The notes: generated from the letters alone by a model not told the origin. Positions 1 to 7,184 are shown, counted from the first letter of the stretch. The stretch is 9,123 bases of DNA from Planctomycetia bacterium (GCA_022616395.1 JAKEEV010000769.1:1-9123); one strand, 5' to 3'. Numbers and translations are program-made.

Positions 1-1
1 G

Positions 2-958
2 CAGAGGAACCCCGCGCGCGGAGCGATTGCGTTCGCGTTCGTCATCCTCAGCACGTGCGGGCTGTTTTTGCTTTTAGCCGCGCCGTTCCTGATGGCCGTG
101 ACAATCATCGTCTACGCAGGCGCGATCATCGTGACGTTCCTGTTCGTGCTGATGCTCTCGCAGACGGAAGGCCCATCGGATGAGAACGACCGCACCCGCG
201 AGCCACTGTATGGCAGCCTCGCGGGGTTCGCGTTCGTAGGTTTGGTTTTGTTCACTCTTTACCAGACGGATCGGACGGGTCCGGCCCCAACTCCTCCGCC
301 AGATGCATTCGCGAGGATACACAGTCGCCTCCCCGCACAGGTGCTCACGGCGGAAGAGCGGCGGCTGTTGGTCGAGGCAATTCCGAAACTCGAGGAAGCC
401 GAGAAGCAACTCGACGGCGACATGAGTGAGCCACTGGATCGAGTCGTCGACTTCGAGAAGGCTTTCAACAAGGCCCGGAACAATCTCTCGGAGGTTGTTG
501 GTGGCGTTGTCGTCGAGGAAAGGTTCGCGCCCGACAGTCCCAACCCGGTAAAAACTTCCAAGATTATCGAGGGATCGCTCACGAGGCGATTGACGAAGCC
601 GCCCGGCAAATCCGGCGAGCCATCGGTTCTCTACCGAGACGATCCGCAAGCCCGCGATGTGATTGCGCGGGCGGAGACAGTTCGCAAGATGGGTGAGAAG
701 ACTCGCAAGCGCGTGGAAGACCTACTTCTTGATACCAGGCCGCCGGATGTGTCTGCGGCAAAGGCCGAAGTGCGGAAGCTCCGAGACGAGGTTGCGGTGC
801 TCGCTGGTTCAAGTGAACTCCCAGCGCGCAACGTAAGTAATATCGGCTTTGTGCTGTACTCCGATCACTTGCTCGCGGTGGAACTGGCCGGCACGCTGTT
901 ACTCGTCGCGACCATCGGAGCCGTCGCCGTTGCCCAGCGGAAAGGAGTTGCCAAGTGA
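2..958 (+). CDS. nuoJ: NADH-quinone oxidoreductase subunit J (NuoJ/ND6), 5'-truncated by window, with large insertion
   Basis: Membrane subunit of respiratory complex I, next to the quinone-cavity end of the proton-pumping arm. The frame is open from base 2, so the true start lies upstream; the TTG at 68 is inside a helix and is not a start. Visible residues about 7-25 and 29-52 match NuoJ helices 2 and 3, including the hallmark VYAGAIIVTFLFVLML, with the conserved Tyr at about 38. Helix 4 is about 70-88. The last helix (about 290-311, LLAVELAGTLLLVATIGAVA) matches the family C-terminus. Between helix 4 and the last helix lie about 190 polar residues (roughly nt 269-830) where relatives have a short loop; E. 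coli NuoJ is about 184 aa in total and at least 318 are visible here. The insert is rich in Lys/Glu/Arg and has two probable helical stretches (about 116-166 and 219-270). The TGA stop overlaps the nuoK GTG in GTGA. Identity is firm; the role of the insert is unknown. Confidence 0.93.
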   Translation, partial: QRNPARGAIAFAFVILSTCGLFLLLAAPFLMAVTIIVYAGAIIVTFLFVLMLSQTEGPSDENDRTREPLYGSLAGFAFVGLVLFTLYQTDRTGPAPTPPPDAFARIHSRLPAQVLTAEERRLLVEAIPKLEEAEKQLDGDMSEPLDRVVDFEKAFNKARNNLSEVVGGVVVEERFAPDSPNPVKTSKIIEGSLTRRLTKPPGKSGEPSVLYRDDPQARDVIARAETVRKMGEKTRKRVEDLLLDTRPPDVSAAKAEVRKLRDEVAVLAGSSELPARNVSNIGFVLYSDHLLAVELAGTLLLVATIGAVAVAQRKGVAK

Positions 959-1377
959 TAACCCTCTGGCACTTCCTCGCGGTGGCCGCGGCTCTGTTTG
1001 GCATCGGGCTGATCGGGTTCCTCACGCGCAGAAACCTCATCACGATGTTTCTGTGCGCGGAGATGATGCTCCAGGGGGTCGCGATTAACTTCGTCGCGTT
1101 CGCACGGTTCCACGGCAATCTTCACGGTCAGGTGTTCGTGCTGTTTCTGGTGGCGGTCGCGGCGTGTGAAGCGGCCATCGCGCTTGCTCTGTTCTTGAAT
1201 CTCTACCGCCGACGCCGGTCGCTCGATTCGGCCGACTGGCAAGAACTCCGCGAACTCGGTGTTCCTCCCGCAATCGACACCGAGCCGCTCGAGGAAGCAC
1301 CACAGGAACCGCTCCCGACACTCACGCCCGCCGGTGCAAGACCGGAGCCTGTCGCGGAGGGAACCGCCCGTGTCTGA
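955..1377 (+). CDS. nuoK: NADH-quinone oxidoreductase subunit K (NuoK/ND4L) with C-terminal extension
   Basis: Small three-helix membrane subunit of complex I that links NuoJ to the antiporter-like subunits and carries part of the proton path. Start GTG 955 overlaps the nuoJ stop by 4 bp and has a strong Shine-Dalgarno, AAGGAG at 942-947, 7 nt upstream. The helices are at about 5-23, 28-50 and 58-84. The two essential membrane glutamates of the family are present at E36 (in CAEMMLQGVAINF) and E72 (in ACEAAIALALF), the same numbers as in E. coli NuoK. The core ends at the RRRR run at 85-88. Relatives stop near residue 100, but this protein continues to 140 with an acidic, Pro-rich tail (LGVPPAIDTEPLEEAPQEP) that has no recognisable domain. 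Its last 8 bp overlap nuoL in another frame. Confidence 0.95.
   Translation: MITLWHFLAVAAALFGIGLIGFLTRRNLITMFLCAEMMLQGVAINFVAFARFHGNLHGQVFVLFLVAVAACEAAIALALFLNLYRRRRSLDSADWQELRELGVPPAIDTEPLEEAPQEPLPTLTPAGARPEPVAEGTARV
1356..1360 (+). promoter_or_regulatory. Ribosome binding site that sets the nuoL start
   Basis: GGAGG lies inside the 3' end of nuoK, 9 nt before GTG 1370. It supports that GTG over an ATG at 1259 in the same frame, which would add 37 Arg/Ser/Pro-rich residues that look out-of-frame and do not resemble a NuoL N-terminus. Confidence 0.7.
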
Positions 1378-3349
1378 ACCGATCAGCCTGGCGCTTGTCA
1401 TCCTCGTTCTGCCGCTGGCCGCAGCGCTTCTCACCGCGTCGTGGTCTGGAGAGATTCTCAAGAAGGCCGCTCACTGGCCGCTGATTATTTCCTGCGCTGT
1501 TTCGACGGTGTTGGCGTTTCTGTTGGTTGGTCAAGTCACCGACTTCGCCACGGGTCGCATCATCTCCAGTCCGGTCACCTGGTTCGCGGCCGGCAAGCTC
1601 AAGGTGAACTTCACGATTACCATTGACGCACTCTCCGCGACCATGCTCGCGATGATTACGTTCGTCTCGACGATGATCGCGGTGTTCTCCAGTGGCTACA
1701 TGCGCGGCGACAAGGGCTACGCCCGCTTCTTCGCGGTGATGAGTGTGTTTGTCTTCAGCATGTGCGGGCTGGTGCTGGCGAATAACTTCATCTTGCTCGT
1801 GGCGTTCTGGGAAGGCGTCGGGCTGTGCAGTTACTTGCTCGTGGGTTACTACTTCGAGAAACCCAGCGCCGCGGCCGCGGCACGAAAGGCGTTTCTCGTC
1901 ACGCGACTGGGCGATACGGGTTTTCTGCTCGGCATCTTCCTTCTGTGGAGGATGGGCGGCTGGCACACCGATCTGACCGCGCTCTTCGACCACATTCAGA
2001 AGAACCCGCCCGATCAGGGCACGCTCACCACCGCGTGCTTGCTCTTGTTCTGTGGTGCGGTCGGCAAGAGCGCTCAGTTCCCGCTCTATGTATGGCTCCC
2101 GGATGCAATGGAAGGCCCGACTCCGGTCTCCGCGCTCATTCACGCGGCGACGATGGTGACGGCAGGCGTGTACTTACTGGCGCGCTGCGCTCCTCTGTTC
2201 GCTCTTTCTCCCGACGCACAAATCACGGTCGCGTGGATTGGCGGACTCACGGCACTACTGGCCGCGTTCATTGCGCTTGCTCAAACCGACCTGAAGCGAA
2301 TCCTCGCGTACTCGACCGTTAGCCAACTTGGCTACATGTTCCTTGCGCTGGGAACGTGCGGTGCGATCAGTCCGACCTTCGCGGTCACGGCAGCGATGTT
2401 CCACCTGTTCACGCACGCGTTCTTCAAGGCTCTGCTTTTCCTCTCGGCCGGCAGCGTGATGCACGCGATGGGCGGCGTGATTGATGTGAGATACTTCCGC
2501 GGATTGCGGAAGCGATTGCCCGTCACTCACATTACCTTCTTGTGTGGAGCCGCAGCTCTGGCAGGCGTTCCGCTGCTATCCGGCTTCTGGAGTAAGGATC
2601 TCATTCTGGAATCGCTGACGGAAGCCAGCGAGAGCAATAGCCCGTACACGGCGGGTTACTTCACACTGTTGCTCTTGGCGTTCTTCACCGCGTTCCTGAC
2701 CGCGTTCTACACCTTCCGCGCATACTTCCTCACGTTCTGGGGCGAGGAGAAGATTCCCGAAGAGGCCGGACATCATTTGAATGGAGCGAAAGGCGGAGTT
2801 CACGAATCGCCCTCGGTGATGACTCTTCCGCTGATTGTGCTCGCGGCCGGCGCGCTGTTGGTGGGCATCGTGCTGGAGCCGTTCACGCACTGGTTCAGCG
2901 ATTTCCTCGGCACAACGCCATCGCTTGGTCAAGTTCGGACTCCCTCAGCCGTAAGCGTGAAGGGCGAGGAGCACCACTTTAACTGGACCATCGCGATCAT
3001 CAGTTCGGTGTTCGCACTTGGCGGAATCGGCCTGGCTGCCGTGATGTACCGCAAGGGAGAAGAGAAGCTTCCCGCGGGGTTGGAACCGGTGTTCACGCTG
3101 TCGCGAAACAAGCTCTACGTCGATGACATTTACTACGCGGTGTTGGTGAAGCCCGCGGAAGTGCTCGCGTTCCTGGCTCGTGTCTTCGATGGCTTCCTCG
3201 ATGCGCTCTCGCGGCTCGTCGCTGCGATTCCGCGCTTCATCGGCCAGTGGATTCGGCCGATTCAAAATGGACTGGTTCAGTTTTATGCGCTCTGGATGGC
3301 AATGGGGCTGGCGGTGTTTCTGTCGTTCGTGTTCCGAATCACGCGCTGA
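1370..3349 (+). CDS. nuoL: NADH-quinone oxidoreductase subunit L (NuoL/ND5)
   Basis: Distal antiporter-like proton-pumping subunit of complex I, 659 aa, polytopic inner-membrane protein. Start GTG 1370 was chosen for its Shine-Dalgarno at 1356-1360 and because the protein then begins directly with a hydrophobic helix (ISLALVILVLPLAAALL). Numbering from this start, the family's charged axis is complete: E148 in WEGVGLCSYLLVGYY, K233 in GAVGKSAQFPLYVWLPDAM, H258 in SALIHAATMVTAG, D307/K309 in TDLKRILAYSTVSQLGYM, H345/H349 and K353 in the FHLFTHAFFKALLF motif, and K409 in SGFWSKDLIL. The C-terminal part contains NKLYVDDIYYAVLVKP followed by a long amphipathic stretch and a final helix (YALWMAMGLAVFLSFVF), matching the lateral helix HL and anchoring helix that run along NuoM and NuoN. 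Length is near the family norm. The gene overlaps nuoK by 8 bp and ends 95 bp before nuoM. Confidence 0.97.
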   Translation: MSEPISLALVILVLPLAAALLTASWSGEILKKAAHWPLIISCAVSTVLAFLLVGQVTDFATGRIISSPVTWFAAGKLKVNFTITIDALSATMLAMITFVSTMIAVFSSGYMRGDKGYARFFAVMSVFVFSMCGLVLANNFILLVAFWEGVGLCSYLLVGYYFEKPSAAAAARKAFLVTRLGDTGFLLGIFLLWRMGGWHTDLTALFDHIQKNPPDQGTLTTACLLLFCGAVGKSAQFPLYVWLPDAMEGPTPVSALIHAATMVTAGVYLLARCAPLFALSPDAQITVAWIGGLTALLAAFIALAQTDLKRILAYSTVSQLGYMFLALGTCGAISPTFAVTAAMFHLFTHAFFKALLFLSAGSVMHAMGGVIDVRYFRGLRKRLPVTHITFLCGAAALAGVPLLSGFWSKDLILESLTEASESNSPYTAGYFTLLLLAFFTAFLTAFYTFRAYFLTFWGEEKIPEEAGHHLNGAKGGVHESPSVMTLPLIVLAAGALLVGIVLEPFTHWFSDFLGTTPSLGQVRTPSAVSVKGEEHHFNWTIAIISSVFALGGIGLAAVMYRKGEEKLPAGLEPVFTLSRNKLYVDDIYYAVLVKPAEVLAFLARVFDGFLDALSRLVAAIPRFIGQWIRPIQNGLVQFYALWMAMGLAVFLSFVFRITR

Positions 3350-3357
3350 GGAAAACC

Positions 3358-3423
3358 CGCTCCCTTGCGGTCGCGGCTCGTTACGCCCTGGTGACACCAA
3401 CGAGCCGCGACCGCAAGGGAGCG
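3358..3423. repeat. Perfect 25-bp inverted repeat (REP-like palindrome) between nuoL and nuoM
   Basis: Arm 3358-3382 (begins CGCTCCCTTGCGGTCGCGG) is the exact reverse complement of arm 3399-3423 (ends CGACCGCAAGGGAGCG). The 16-nt spacer is 3383-3398, which itself contains the near-palindrome GGTGACACC. The arm also resembles a half-copy downstream of nuoN at 7231-7252. In the nuo transcript it would form a very stable hairpin starting 8 nt after the nuoL stop and ending 21 nt before the nuoM ATG, leaving the nuoM Shine-Dalgarno free. There is no T-run after it, so it does not look like an intrinsic terminator. I recall motifs of this type as dispersed intergenic repeats in planctomycete genomes; that is memory, not something shown here. 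Confidence 0.85.
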
Positions 3424-3444
3424 GTTCCGAAGTGAAGGTCTCGC

Positions 3445-5319
3445 ATGTCGACATTCCCGGTTGTTCGCGTGCTGGTTTTGTTGCTGGTGCTACTGCCGCT
3501 GATTTCCGCGGTACTGGTGCCACTCTGTGGCCGGCTCGCGCGCCGGGTATCGCTGGTGATCGCGTCCACGCACCTCGTGCTGACTGGTGTGGTGATCCTG
3601 GCGGCGACCGAGACGCTGAGCATTCGGGCCGCGGAGGAGATTCGGATTCGCGGCGACATCGAGGCCCAGCCGTTCCACCCGGAGTTTGTCCCTGGCGACA
3701 CCGGCGGACGCCACGGCAACGAGCAACGAACATCCTGGACGCTCTTTAGCCTTTCCGCGGTGCCTGCGAAACCCGGAACGCCCGGCCCGAACATTCAGTT
3801 CTATCTTGGCATCGACGGGCTGAACCTCTGGCTCGTCGCGCTGGCGAGCTTCATGATCATTCCGGTCATCCTAGTGTCGTGGGAGTCGATCACCGAGAAG
3901 CCCGGCGCGTTCTATGGCTGGCTGTTTTTGCTTCAGGCGGGCGTCGTCGGCGCGTTTCTGGCATTCGATGTGATTCTCTTTTACATCTTCTTTGAACTCA
4001 CGCTGATCCCCGCGTTCTTCCTCATCGGGAGGTGGGGAGTTGGTTCGGGTCGCCGAGACGCGGCTCGCAAGTTCTTCCTCTACACGCTCGCCGGCAGTTT
4101 GCTCACGCTCATCGGCGTGATCGGAGTCGTTGTCACCAATCCGCATCCCGCCACCGGGCAACTCACGTTCTCACTGCCGGATTTGATGGTGAACGTGCAA
4201 CACCACATGCACAACGCGCACCAGAAGGCGCTCGCGGGCGATCCGTCCGATCTCGCCGCGCGCCACACCACGCAGTTTTGGTTGTTCGTTGCACTGATGG
4301 CGGGTTTCATGGTGAAGGTTCCGATCTGGCCGTTCCACACCTGGCTTCCATCGGCTTACGGAGAAGCACCAATCGGCGTGACCATGCTCCTTTCGGCTCT
4401 GATGGCGAAGCTCGGAGCCTTCGGCATTCTGCGCCTGGTGCTTCCTCTGGTTCCCGATGCCGCGATCCAGTACGGGTTGCCGGTGATCGGCTCGCTGGCC
4501 GCCTTCGGGATCGTGTACGCGGCGCTCTGCGCGTTCGCCTCGAAGGACATGAAGATGGTGATCGCCTACAGTTCCGTATCGCACCTGGGCTTTTTGGTGC
4601 TGGGACTGTTCGCGTTCAATCGCGAAGGGTTAAGCGGCTCGGTGCTGCACATGGTCAACCACGGGTTAAGCACAGGAGCATTGTTCGCGGCGCTCGGCTT
4701 CCTCCTGGAACGCTATCGCACGACCGAAATGAATCGCTTTGGGGGCTTGATGGGCCGATTCCCCGGCTTCGCGTTCCTCACCTTCATTCTGGTTCTGGCG
4801 AGCATCGGCATGCCGGGGCTGAATAACTTCGTCAGCGAAATGATGATGCTCGCGGGGCTGTTCAATGCTCGTAATCCCGGCGTGCAAGGGCTGGGGCTTG
4901 CGGTGGTCGCGGCGCTGAGCATCTTCATGAGCGCGTGGTACATGCTAACGATGGTTCAGTGCGTGTTCTTCAACCCATTGAAGGAACCAGAACCAGTCAC
5001 GGCGGTCGCGGCACCGGACGTAACGCGCCGCGAGTTCGTTCTCCTCGGCACACTCGTGAGCCTCTGCCTGGCGCTGGGTTTGTTCCCGCAGTTGCTTATC
5101 AACACGATGAAGGCGGATGTGCGGGTTCTCTCAATCGTGGGCGACTCGGCCCGCGCCCGCGTTCAGGGCGTGCCTTATGTGTACGAAGACGAAGCTCCTC
5201 CACCGCCATTGGTCTCACCCGGTCCGCCGATTGGCGCGCCGGGTCCAAAGGGCAAGGGCGGGGGCTTCAAGGGTAAGGGTGGAAAGGGCAAGAACCCGCT
5301 GATCGGCGAGGAAGAGTAA
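3445..5319 (+). CDS. nuoM: NADH-quinone oxidoreductase subunit M (NuoM/ND4), enlarged
   Basis: Middle antiporter-like proton-pumping subunit of complex I, 624 aa against roughly 500 in common relatives. ATG 3445 has GAAGG at 3434-3438, 6 nt upstream. Family markers are IDGLNLWLV (123-131), E184 in FFELTLIPAFFLIGRWG, K291 in FMVKVPIWPFHTWLPSAYGEAP, K322 in ALMAKLGAFGILR, KDMKMVIAYSSVSHLG (367-382), MVNHGLSTGALF (403-414) and E465 in GLNNFVSEMMMLAG. These cover the membrane glutamate, the TM7 lysine and the TM12 glutamate. The extra length lies in a polar loop between the first two helices (about 58-118, containing EEIRIRGDIEAQPFHPEF), a His-rich loop (about 232-276), and a tail after the last helix (about 581-624). 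The tail is Pro-rich, then Gly/Lys-rich (PGPKGKGGGFKGKGGKGK), and ends in GEEE. The gene sits between two intergenic repeats. Confidence 0.97.
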   Translation: MSTFPVVRVLVLLLVLLPLISAVLVPLCGRLARRVSLVIASTHLVLTGVVILAATETLSIRAAEEIRIRGDIEAQPFHPEFVPGDTGGRHGNEQRTSWTLFSLSAVPAKPGTPGPNIQFYLGIDGLNLWLVALASFMIIPVILVSWESITEKPGAFYGWLFLLQAGVVGAFLAFDVILFYIFFELTLIPAFFLIGRWGVGSGRRDAARKFFLYTLAGSLLTLIGVIGVVVTNPHPATGQLTFSLPDLMVNVQHHMHNAHQKALAGDPSDLAARHTTQFWLFVALMAGFMVKVPIWPFHTWLPSAYGEAPIGVTMLLSALMAKLGAFGILRLVLPLVPDAAIQYGLPVIGSLAAFGIVYAALCAFASKDMKMVIAYSSVSHLGFLVLGLFAFNREGLSGSVLHMVNHGLSTGALFAALGFLLERYRTTEMNRFGGLMGRFPGFAFLTFILVLASIGMPGLNNFVSEMMMLAGLFNARNPGVQGLGLAVVAALSIFMSAWYMLTMVQCVFFNPLKEPEPVTAVAAPDVTRREFVLLGTLVSLCLALGLFPQLLINTMKADVRVLSIVGDSARARVQGVPYVYEDEAPPPPLVSPGPPIGAPGPKGKGGGFKGKGGKGKNPLIGEEE

Positions 5320-5327
5320 CCGATTGT

Positions 5328-5598
5328 CATCAGTGATCAGTAATCAGTGAACAGTCATCAGTCAGCGGTCCGCAGAGGAGCAGGATTACGATTCGGAGGA
5401 GGATTTGGAAGAGGATTACCAGCAGGAATAAAGAGAACGAGTAAGAACCGAAATCCGCTCGGTCTTTGTCCTCTGCTTACTCGTTCTTCGTGCTCTTAAT
5501 CCTCTTCCTCTTCATCATCCTGATCGTAATCCTACTCCTCCGATCCCTGATAACTGCTCACTGATTACTGATTACTGATTACTGATTACTGATTACTG
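5328..5598. repeat. Long imperfect inverted-repeat element with heptamer-array ends, between nuoM and nuoN
   Basis: Fills nearly all of the 287-bp nuoM-nuoN gap. The left arm (about 5328-5447) is purine-rich and the right arm (about 5475-5598) is pyrimidine-rich. Read as reverse complements they share blocks: CTTACTCGTTCT, TAATCCTCTTCC, ATCGTAATCCT followed by CTCCT, and TCACTGATTACTGA. By eye, agreement is about three quarters, with short gaps. The apex, about 5448-5474, holds a small ACCGA/TCGGT hairpin. The left end carries five degenerate copies of a 7-mer, NATCAGT (5328-5362); the right end carries the complementary unit ACTGATT in tandem (5560-5598). No open reading frame, no transposase and no target-site duplication are visible, so it looks like a non-autonomous palindromic element. 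Confidence 0.8.
5560..5598 (+). repeat. Tandem heptamer ACTGATT, five copies plus a partial
   Basis: Five perfect ACTGATT units occupy 5560-5594 and a partial ACTG follows at 5595-5598, just 8 bp before the nuoN ATG. It is the right terminus of the larger inverted-repeat element. Perfect short tandem units of this kind can change copy number by slippage, which would alter the spacing just upstream of nuoN. Confidence 0.9.
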
Positions 5599-5606
5599 GC
5601 TCCATT

Positions 5607-7184
5607 ATGACCGATCCGCTACTGCAACAGACACTCAAGGGCGTGTTTCGACTCGCCGCGCCGGAGATTGCGCTCATCGGCACGGCCTGTGTCGTGTTTC
5701 TCTTCGGCTGCATGTATAACCGGCGCTGGTTGTGGTTCGCGGTGTCGTTGGCGGGCGTTGGGCTGGCGGCGATTCTCGCCGGCACGGTGAAAACGCAAAT
5801 GCCGGCCGTGGTAACCGCTGCTCCGATCATCCCCGACACCGCTGCTGCGTTTGTGCGCTGGGTGGCAATCATCACCGCTGCGGTATTGGTGTTTGTCTCC
5901 TGGGGAGAAGTTGATGGGGCGAACGCGGCCGAATATTACGGCTGTCTGCTTGTCGCTGCGGCCGGAGTCTCGCTTGTCGGCCGAGCCAACGATCTCATCA
6001 CACTCTTCCTCGCACTCGAACTGCTTTCCATCCCTACCTACGTGCTGCTCTACCTGCCGGCGCGTTCCAAGCTCAACCAGGAAGCCGCAGCGAAATACTT
6101 CCTGCTCAGCGTAATGTCATCGGCCATTATGCTCTTCGGCTTCAGCTACCTCTACGGGTTGACCGGAAGCACGAATCTCGTCGTCATCACCGATACAGTG
6201 ACCAAAGCTCATGCCGAGACACTTAATCCGATGGCATTGCTGGCCGCGGTGTTCGTTGTGGCCGCGATGGGTTTCCGAATCACGGCGGTGCCGTTCCACT
6301 TCTACGCGCCGGACGTGTATGAAGGCGGGCCGCTCGGCGTGGTGGCTCAGATTGCGTTTTTCCCAAAGGTCGCGGGATTCGTTGCGCTTGCGCGCGTGTT
6401 GGGGCTGTTTGCCTCCGATCCGCGACACATTCCCTTCGACGCCTACACGCAACTGCCGCTGTTGCTCTGGATTCTCGCCATCATGACGATGTGCGTGGGG
6501 AATGTGCTCGCGCTGTTGCAAGACAACATTCGCCGGATGCTCGCGTACTCCAGCGTCGCTCACGGCGGCTACATGCTGATGGGCGTGGTGATCGCCAGTT
6601 CGCTCCCCGATGTGAACCCCGATGCGAAGAACCAGCCGGGCATCGGAGGCATGGACGCGCTACTCGTTTATCTGGTTGCTTACGGCATGATGACAATCGG
6701 CGCGTTCGCGGTGATTCTGTTCCTCAGCACACCCGACCGGCCGGTCGAATCCATCGACGACCTCGCCGGGTTGGGCCGGACGCATCCGGTCTCCGCCGCA
6801 GCGATGGCGATCTTCCTCTTTAGCTTGATCGGTCTGCCGCTGACCGCGGGTTTCGCTGGGAAACTGCTCCTGTTCATCGGAGCGATCAACGCACCGACAC
6901 ACACCACGGAAATGCGCGACCTCTATCGCGTGATGGCAATCGTCGCAGCCGTGAATGCCGCGGTCGCGGCGTATTATTACCTGCGAGTGATCGGCGTCAT
7001 GTATTTGCGAAGCCCGATTCGCCAGCCATCCGATTCGCGCGCATACCCAACGGCGCTGGCCGCGGTCGTCCTGGCGGGAGCAACTCTGTTCTTCGGAATC
7101 TACCCGCAACCCATCGTGAAAGCCGCTCGCAACGCCGCTCCGGTGCCCGCGACGAAGGCAACTGTGGCGAACCCAAAGCAATAA
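5607..7184 (+). CDS. nuoN: NADH-quinone oxidoreductase subunit N (NuoN/ND2)
   Basis: Antiporter-like proton-pumping subunit of complex I nearest the quinone-side half of the membrane arm, 525 aa. Markers are E138 in FLALELLSIPTYVLLYL, K163 in EAAAKYFLLSVMSSAIMLFG, VPFHFYAPDVYEGGPLG (228-244), K254 in FFPKVAGFVAL, QDNIRRMLAYSSVAHGGYMLMG (305-326) and K419 in LPLTAGFAGKLLLF. The position of the central TM7 lysine (K217 in E. coli NuoN) is occupied by R224 in AMGFRITAVPFHF. ATG 5607 was chosen because it precedes the first helix; the next in-frame Met (36) would delete most of it. No Shine-Dalgarno is visible upstream, where the sequence is the tandem heptamer end of the preceding repeat element. 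nuoK, nuoL and nuoM all have one. It is the last nuo gene in the window, followed by about 220 bp of repeats. Confidence 0.96.
   Translation: MTDPLLQQTLKGVFRLAAPEIALIGTACVVFLFGCMYNRRWLWFAVSLAGVGLAAILAGTVKTQMPAVVTAAPIIPDTAAAFVRWVAIITAAVLVFVSWGEVDGANAAEYYGCLLVAAAGVSLVGRANDLITLFLALELLSIPTYVLLYLPARSKLNQEAAAKYFLLSVMSSAIMLFGFSYLYGLTGSTNLVVITDTVTKAHAETLNPMALLAAVFVVAAMGFRITAVPFHFYAPDVYEGGPLGVVAQIAFFPKVAGFVALARVLGLFASDPRHIPFDAYTQLPLLLWILAIMTMCVGNVLALLQDNIRRMLAYSSVAHGGYMLMGVVIASSLPDVNPDAKNQPGIGGMDALLVYLVAYGMMTIGAFAVILFLSTPDRPVESIDDLAGLGRTHPVSAAAMAIFLFSLIGLPLTAGFAGKLLLFIGAINAPTHTTEMRDLYRVMAIVAAVNAAVAAYYYLRVIGVMYLRSPIRQPSDSRAYPTALAAVVLAGATLFFGIYPQPIVKAARNAAPVPATKATVANPKQ

Noticed and set aside
68..70. 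TTG as a start of nuoJ
   Set aside because: The frame is open upstream to the window edge and the upstream residues form the expected second helix of NuoJ, so the gene is truncated rather than starting here.
1259..1369. N-terminal extension of NuoL from ATG 1259
   Set aside because: It gives a hydrophilic Arg/Ser/Pro peptide read out of frame from nuoK; GTG 1370 has a good Shine-Dalgarno and starts directly at the first helix.
1322..2143. Long minus-strand open frame (273 codons) opposite nuoL
   Set aside because: It mirrors the codon periodicity of the GC-rich nuoL gene, is rich in Arg/Glu/His without any domain, and lies wholly within a certain gene. Other minus-strand frames in the window were rejected for the same reason.
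3180..3749. Plus-strand frame spanning the nuoL end, the palindrome and the nuoM start
   Set aside because: It translates both arms of the inverted repeat and out-of-frame parts of two firm genes, so it is spurious.
5328..5598. CRISPR array, suggested by short repeats
   Set aside because: The units are 7 bp, directly tandem or degenerate, with no spacers of regular length and no cas gene.
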